Shown in pieces: positions 59,614 to 64,000 of a stretch of 64,000 bases of DNA. Every line of letters begins with the position of its first letter. Position 1 is the stretch's first letter. The notes under the pieces are model-generated. The model worked only from the letters and a program-made list of their open reading frames with translations. It was not told the DNA's origin and did no database searches. Position numbers and translations under genes: made by a program. Origin of the DNA: Limnochorda sp. L945t (GTDB lineage: Bacteria; Bacillota; Limnochordia; Limnochordales; Geochordaceae); NCBI RefSeq assembly GCF_035593305.1, contig NZ_CP141615.1, forward strand, positions 1,798,001 to 1,862,000. Reading direction: 5' to 3'.

Positions 59614-62451
59614 ATGCCCCGTGGAAGCTCGCCATGGTGGGCCTTCGCGTGGAGCGACGGCAAACCGGCCACCGGGCGGGCCTCCGCCGAGAGGGTGGCG
59701 GCCGCGGTGTATCGCTATGCGCTTCTTCCGGACCGTGCTCGAGGGCAGGTGACCCCTGAGAGGCCCGCCCCCGGTGATGCCGAGCCGGCCGCTCGGGTGC
59801 CCGTCTCCCGAGGGCCTTTCCGGATGGACACCCACTGCCATTCGACCGCCTCCTCGGTCCCGTCTCACTGGCTGATGCAGGCGCTGCGCATGCCGGAGTG
59901 CCCCACGCCCCCCGAACGGGTCTACCGGGTCGCCAGGGCCCGCGGCATGCACGGCGTCACCATCACCGACCATGACACCATCGACGGCGCGCTGACCCTG
60001 GCCCACCTGCCCGGCTTCGTGGTAGGCGAGGAGGTCACCGCCCGGTTTCCCGAGGACGGGTGCCCGGTGCACGTCGTGGCCCTGGGCCTGACCCCGCACG
60101 ATCACGAACGCATCCAACGAGCCCGACACGACCTGTACGAGCTGGTCGCCCTCCTCCGGGAACGCCGCATCGCCCACTACCTCGCCCACCCCCTGGCCCC
60201 CGTGGGCCCCCAGCTCTCGGCGTGGCACGTCGAACGCCTCTTGCTCCTCTTCCACGCCTGGGCGGCCGCCGACGCCGCCCACACCCCGCGCCTGCACGCC
60301 GCCACGGAGTGGCTCGTACGGTGGGCCAACGAGGGCGATCACCTCGCCATGCTGGCCGAGCGCCACGACCTTCCCGTGCCGCCCGCGCCTTCCATCTGCC
60401 TGACCGGCGGGTCCGACGACCACAGCGGGCTGACCATCGGCCTCTCGTACACCGAGGCGGACGGAGCGCGTACGGTCGACGAGTTTCTCGAGGCGCTGCG
60501 CCAGGGACGGGTGCGCCCGGGCGGGATGAAGGGTGACGACGTGGCCCTTCCCCGGGCGGTCTACAGCGTCGGCTACCAGGTGCTCAAAGAGCGTGGCATG
60601 CTTCCCGGCGGTCTCGGGCGGCTGGGTGTGGTGTTAGACGGCTGGCTGACGCCGCCCGGCTCCACCCCGGCCACACCCGCCGCCCGGCCGGCGGGCGTTT
60701 GGGCACGGCTGAGCCGGTCGGGGCGCACGGGCTCTCCGGGCCGCCACGCCGGCCATCCGGTCGTCTCGGCGGCGGTCCTGCGGGCCGCCGATTGGTGGTT
60801 CTCCCGGACCGTCGCCCTGGCGGCGAAGCGGCTCGCCCGGGGCGGCGTCCAGGCCGTTCTCCAGGATGCGGCCATTCTGAGGGCGGCGCTCACGGCGCAC
60901 GGGATGATGCTCCCCCTCTGGATGACCATCGCCCAGCAGCGCAAGGACGAGCGGGCAGCGGCCCACCTGGCCGCCGCCGTCACGGAGGCAGACCCTGGGG
61001 CCTCGCAGGAACTGGGCCCGCTGCTGACAGGCGGCTCGTCCGTCGGCTACTTCGTGGACACCCTGGACGAGATCAACGGCGTGAGCCTCACCTCGCTTCG
61101 GCTCGCGGGGTGGGCCGCCCGCACGGGGCACGACCTCACCGTGCTCGGCGCCGACGTCGACCGCCGCCGCCTCACGCAACGAGCCGCCTCCCGGGTGCGG
61201 CCGCTTCGCACCATCGCCCGCATGCCGCTGCCCGGCTATCCGGCGCTCATCCTGCACGTGCCCTCGATGACCCAGGTGCTGCAGCTGGCCTCCTCGTTCG
61301 ACGTGATCCACGCCGCCACGCCCGGGCCCGTGGGACTGGCCGCCCTGGCAGCCGCCCGCATGCTGGGGCGCCCGTTCACGGCGGCGTATCACACGCACCT
61401 GCCCGAGTACGCCGAGGCCCTGACCGGGAGCCCCGAGCTGGCGCAGCTCGCCTGGCGGGCCATGCGGTGGTTCTACGGAGAGGCGGACCGCATCCTGGTG
61501 CCGTCCAGGGCCGTGGCGGAGCACCTGCTGGCCCACGGGATCGACGCCGAGACCGGCGGGCAGCGGCTCGTGGTATTTCGCCGGGGGGTGGACACGGAGG
61601 CCTTCCACCCGCGCCACCGGGTCCCGGGGTTTTGGGCCAGGCGGGGAGTGCCCGAAGGGCCGGCCCATCCCGTCGTCCTGTACGTGGGCCGCATCTCCAG
61701 AGAGAAGAACCTTGACGCCTTGCTGAGCCTGGCGGCGGGCCTCGGGGCCAGCGCGTCGCTGCGGGCGCTCGGCGTCTTTCCCGTGGTAGTGCTGGTCGGC
61801 GAGGGGCCGTACCGGGAGGAGCTGGAGCGGCGGGCGCCGCCCAACGTGCGCTTCACCGGGCCGCTGACGGGGGCGCAGCTGGCGGCGGCGTACGCGTCGG
61901 CGGCCGTGTTTGCGTTCCCGAGCGTGACCGACACCTTCGGCAACGTGGTGCTGGAGGCGATGGCGTCGGGGCTGCCGTGCCTCGTGACCGACCGGGGCGG
62001 GCCCCAGGAGCAGGTCGTGGACGGGCAGAGCGGGTGGGTGCTGCCGGCGGAGCGATGGGTCACGGAGGCGCTGGGATGCCTGGAGATGCTCCTGGGGCGG
62101 CCGGAACTGCTGCAGGCCATGGGTGCCCGGGCCAGGGCGGAAGCCGAGCGGCGCCCGGTGGACGCGGGCCTCGAAGAGATGTGGCGGTCCATCGCGCAGG
62201 CAGCCCGGCTGCCGGCCGAACGGGCGCGGCGTTCCGCTCCTGCCGAGCATGGGGCCGTTCCTGCCGGGACGGCGAGATCCGACAGGGCCGTCGCCGTCCA
62301 CGGGGCGCCCGCGGCGGCGGGCGCCGGGGCGGCTCCGGGTGCAGGCAACGGGACGGCGCCGGCAGGGGTGCGCGCCGCTGCCGCGACGGAGCCGGGAGCG
62401 CGCCGCCTCGGGGCGGTCGCGGCGGTGACCTCCGGTGCCCTTGGTCGTTGA
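59614..62451 (+). CDS. Fusion of PHP-type phosphoesterase and GT4 glycosyltransferase
   Basis: About 945 residues. The PHP domain begins near residue 70 with MDTHCHSTASS (His-x-His), then ITDHDTIDGA and the late GSDDHSG, all metal-ligand motifs; it ends near 320. After a linker of about 160 residues follows a GT-B glycosyltransferase with the donor half motifs YVGRISREKNLD, VGEGPYREELE and SVTDTFGNVVLEAMASGLP. The last 80 residues are a low-complexity Ala/Pro/Gly tail. Start uncertain: ATG 59614 used, ATG 59824 at the PHP domain is equally possible. Overlaps the next glycosyltransferase gene by 17 bases. Confidence 0.85.
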   Translation: MPRGSSPWWAFAWSDGKPATGRASAERVAAAVYRYALLPDRARGQVTPERPAPGDAEPAARVPVSRGPFRMDTHCHSTASSVPSHWLMQALRMPECPTPPERVYRVARARGMHGVTITDHDTIDGALTLAHLPGFVVGEEVTARFPEDGCPVHVVALGLTPHDHERIQRARHDLYELVALLRERRIAHYLAHPLAPVGPQLSAWHVERLLLLFHAWAAADAAHTPRLHAATEWLVRWANEGDHLAMLAERHDLPVPPAPSICLTGGSDDHSGLTIGLSYTEADGARTVDEFLEALRQGRVRPGGMKGDDVALPRAVYSVGYQVLKERGMLPGGLGRLGVVLDGWLTPPGSTPATPAARPAGVWARLSRSGRTGSPGRHAGHPVVSAAVLRAADWWFSRTVALAAKRLARGGVQAVLQDAAILRAALTAHGMMLPLWMTIAQQRKDERAAAHLAAAVTEADPGASQELGPLLTGGSSVGYFVDTLDEINGVSLTSLRLAGWAARTGHDLTVLGADVDRRRLTQRAASRVRPLRTIARMPLPGYPALILHVPSMTQVLQLASSFDVIHAATPGPVGLAALAAARMLGRPFTAAYHTHLPEYAEALTGSPELAQLAWRAMRWFYGEADRILVPSRAVAEHLLAHGIDAETGGQRLVVFRRGVDTEAFHPRHRVPGFWARRGVPEGPAHPVVLYVGRISREKNLDALLSLAAGLGASASLRALGVFPVVVLVGEGPYREELERRAPPNVRFTGPLTGAQLAAAYASAAVFAFPSVTDTFGNVVLEAMASGLPCLVTDRGGPQEQVVDGQSGWVLPAERWVTEALGCLEMLLGRPELLQAMGARARAEAERRPVDAGLEEMWRSIAQAARLPAERARRSAPAEHGAVPAGTARSDRAVAVHGAPAAAGAGAAPGAGNGTAPAGVRAAAATEPGARRLGAVAAVTSGALGR

Positions 62452-63649
62452 CCTCACCCACTTCCTGCACGCCCGAAGCGGTGGGGTGCGCACCTACCTG
62501 CGCTACAAGGGGCGCCACCTCGAAGCGGCGGGGTGGCGGCACGCCATCATCGCTCCCGGATCCCGGGACGGCATCCGGCGCCTGGAGCGTTCGCTGCTCG
62601 TGACCCTCTGGTCGCCGGTGGTGCCGGGGGCCGCCCCCTACCGGGTGCTCGTGCGCACCCGGGCGGTGCTGGCCCTGCTGCGGCGGCTGCGCCCGTCCGT
62701 CATCGAACTCGGCAGCCCCTACCTGTTGCCCAGCGTGGCCACCGCGGCAGGCCACCAGTTGGGGGCGCCCGTGGTGGGGTTCTACCACGCGCACGTGCCC
62801 CAGGCCCACCTCGAGCCGCTCATCGGGATGCTGGGGCTCGCCCGCGGGGGCACGGTCGACCGGGCAGCGAGCGAGGCCGCCTGGCACTACCTGCGCCGGG
62901 TCTACCGCCCGCTCGACCGCCTGGCGGCCCCTTCGGCCGCGATGGCGACCGAGCTTTCCCGGCATGGGGCCGTCCCACCGGCCGGCTGCACGGTCATCCC
63001 GCTCGGCGTCGACACCGAGGACTTCCACCCCCGTCACCGGTCCGCCGAGTGGCGGGCGGCGCACCTGGTGGCGGGCGCGCCGGCGAACGGTGCCGGCCGG
63101 GTCGTCGTCCTGTACGTGGGGCGCCTCTCGCCCGAGAAAGGAGCCGCCCGGCTCGTCGAACTCGCCGCCGAGCTGGAACGGGCGCAACCCGGGAGGTTCG
63201 TCGTCTGGATCGTGGGCGACGGGCCGCTGCGGGCGCAGCTTCAGCGTGCGGCGCCGCCCAACGTGGGGTTCCTCGGGCACCTGGAGGGCCCGGCCCTGCG
63301 CACGGCTTACGCGAGCGCCGACTTGTTCGTGACCGCTTCCGAGAGCGAGACGTTCGGGCTGGCGCCCCTGGAGGCGCAGGCGAGCGGGCTCCCGGTGGTG
63401 GCGCCGGCGAGCGGGGCGCTGCCCGAGGTGGTCGATCCCCGGTCGGGGCGGCTCGTGCCGTCGGCCGCGCCTGCCGCTCTGGCGGCCGCCGTGACGGCGC
63501 TGGCACGGCAACCGTCGGAACTGGCGGCCAGGGGGCGCTCGGCCCGGGCCTTCGTGGAGGGACGCTTTTCGTGGGAACGCACCTTTCGCCGCCTGATGGC
63601 CCTCTACGCGGACGTGCTGGCGGCGAGGCGCCGCCCGGCCCTGCGTTGA
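62435..63649 (+). CDS. Group 1 (GT4) glycosyltransferase
   Basis: 404-residue GT-B enzyme. The acceptor half starts LVVDLTHFLHARSGGVRTYL with the Gly-Gly-Val loop; the donor half has YVGRLSPEKGAARL, VGDGPLRAQL and SESETFGLAPLEAQASGLPVVAP with the E-x7-E nucleotide-sugar motif. No membrane helix. Co-transcribed with the PHP-glycosyltransferase and with the GNAT gene that follows; probably acts in synthesis of a glycolipid or envelope glycan, as inference. Confidence 0.9.
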   Translation: MPLVVDLTHFLHARSGGVRTYLRYKGRHLEAAGWRHAIIAPGSRDGIRRLERSLLVTLWSPVVPGAAPYRVLVRTRAVLALLRRLRPSVIELGSPYLLPSVATAAGHQLGAPVVGFYHAHVPQAHLEPLIGMLGLARGGTVDRAASEAAWHYLRRVYRPLDRLAAPSAAMATELSRHGAVPPAGCTVIPLGVDTEDFHPRHRSAEWRAAHLVAGAPANGAGRVVVLYVGRLSPEKGAARLVELAAELERAQPGRFVVWIVGDGPLRAQLQRAAPPNVGFLGHLEGPALRTAYASADLFVTASESETFGLAPLEAQASGLPVVAPASGALPEVVDPRSGRLVPSAAPAALAAAVTALARQPSELAARGRSARAFVEGRFSWERTFRRLMALYADVLAARRRPALR

Positions 63650-64000
63650 CGGCGGAGGTCGCCCAACGATCGGGACGGCTCGAGGGGAGGCCGGCCTGGC
63701 GCGTGCGCCCCTACCTCCCCTCCGACCGGGCCGCCGTCCGGGCCATCTGCATCCAGACCGCGTGGGCGGGGAGCAGCGTGGCAGAGCGCTTCCCCGACCC
63801 CGAGCTCTTCGCCGACTTTCTCACCGCCTACTATACGGACGCCGAACCCGCCTCCACCTGGGTCGTCGAGGCGATGGAGCCCGCTTCGGACCGGGAGCGG
63901 CCCCGCGTCGTCGGCTACCTCACGGCCTGCCTCGACCCGGCCCGCTTTCGCCGCCACCGCCTGCGCACGGCCCCCGGCATGGCGGTGCGGCTGCTCGCGA
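63646..64000 (+). CDS. GNAT family acetyltransferase (partial, runs off the window)
   Basis: 118 codons visible. WRVRPYLPSDRAAVRAICIQTAWAG is the beginning of the GNAT fold, and VVGYLTACLDPARFRRHRL follows the usual beta-4 strand; the acetyl-CoA loop lies beyond the edge. The Asp-Pro-Glu-Leu-Phe-Ala-Asp-Phe block is like the GNAT subgroup often annotated as O-GlcNAcase-related acetyltransferases. TTG 63646 would overlap the previous stop as TTGA; GTG 63703 is an alternative start with GGGGAGG upstream. Confidence 0.75.
   Translation, partial: MTAEVAQRSGRLEGRPAWRVRPYLPSDRAAVRAICIQTAWAGSSVAERFPDPELFADFLTAYYTDAEPASTWVVEAMEPASDRERPRVVGYLTACLDPARFRRHRLRTAPGMAVRLLA

Overview
The window comes from a very GC-rich bacterium. 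Tight overlapping operons (ATGA/GTGA junctions), frequent GTG and TTG starts preceded by GGAGG-type ribosome binding sites, a YqjM-type old yellow enzyme and a short-form alpha-glucan phosphorylase suggest a high-GC Bacillota-like lineage (for example Limnochordia or Thermaerobacter relatives). That placement is inference; there is no rRNA or other phylogenetic marker here.

Backbone, left part (1-36.5 kb). After the tail of a membrane protein come an ene-reductase (namA), an ABC-2 exporter pair, the phosphate operon pstSCAB with direct repeats upstream that look like a PHO box, a CDF metal transporter, a YggS-type PLP protein, a maltodextrin operon (LacI regulator, malE-F-G, cytoplasmic GH13 amylase), two thioredoxin-fold proteins, a DUF1848 protein, alpha-glucan phosphorylase, mobA, and a TRAP transporter operon (dctPQM) with an SDR dehydrogenase. 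At 25.9-32.0 kb is an operon headed by a near-consensus promoter: a Tat-type Rieske protein, a PQQ alcohol dehydrogenase with the Asp-Tyr-Asp signature of lanthanide-dependent enzymes, a XoxJ/MoxJ-like binding protein, an ABC-2 type ATPase and permease, and a second binding protein. No cytochrome c gene is present, so the Rieske protein is the obvious candidate electron acceptor. Then follow an MFS transporter, a glycerophosphodiester phosphodiesterase, and a ribose-type ABC operon (lacI-rbsA-rbsC-rbsB).

Inserted element (37,569-54,370). The rbsA gene is cut in two by 16.8 kb of DNA bounded by two same-orientation 1,508-bp IS256-family copies that look identical. The inner flanks of the two IS copies carry the same 9-bp sequence (cgtgggatg) and the two halves of one gntR gene, which rejoin exactly in frame when one IS and one 9-bp copy are removed. 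The interior was therefore a circle of 15,294 bp carrying one IS in gntR, and it sits in rbsA as a cointegrate. The circle carries a less GC-rich sugar/aminosugar cluster (ROK protein, SIS proteins, two SDRs, a three-gene ABC importer without ATPase), two DUF1670 genes in an operon, and next to them a 99-bp nest of inverted repeats with DnaA-box sequences that looks like a plasmid replication origin. A dehydrogenase fragment and a GNAT gene complete it.

Right part (54.4-64 kb). The N-terminal half of rbsA and its LacI regulator (with a clean palindromic operator) are followed on the other strand by an orphan DNA methyltransferase, a purine permease, a small membrane-anchored coiled-coil protein, a PHP-glycosyltransferase fusion, a second glycosyltransferase and the start of a GNAT acetyltransferase. 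No rRNA, convincing tRNA or CRISPR array was seen.
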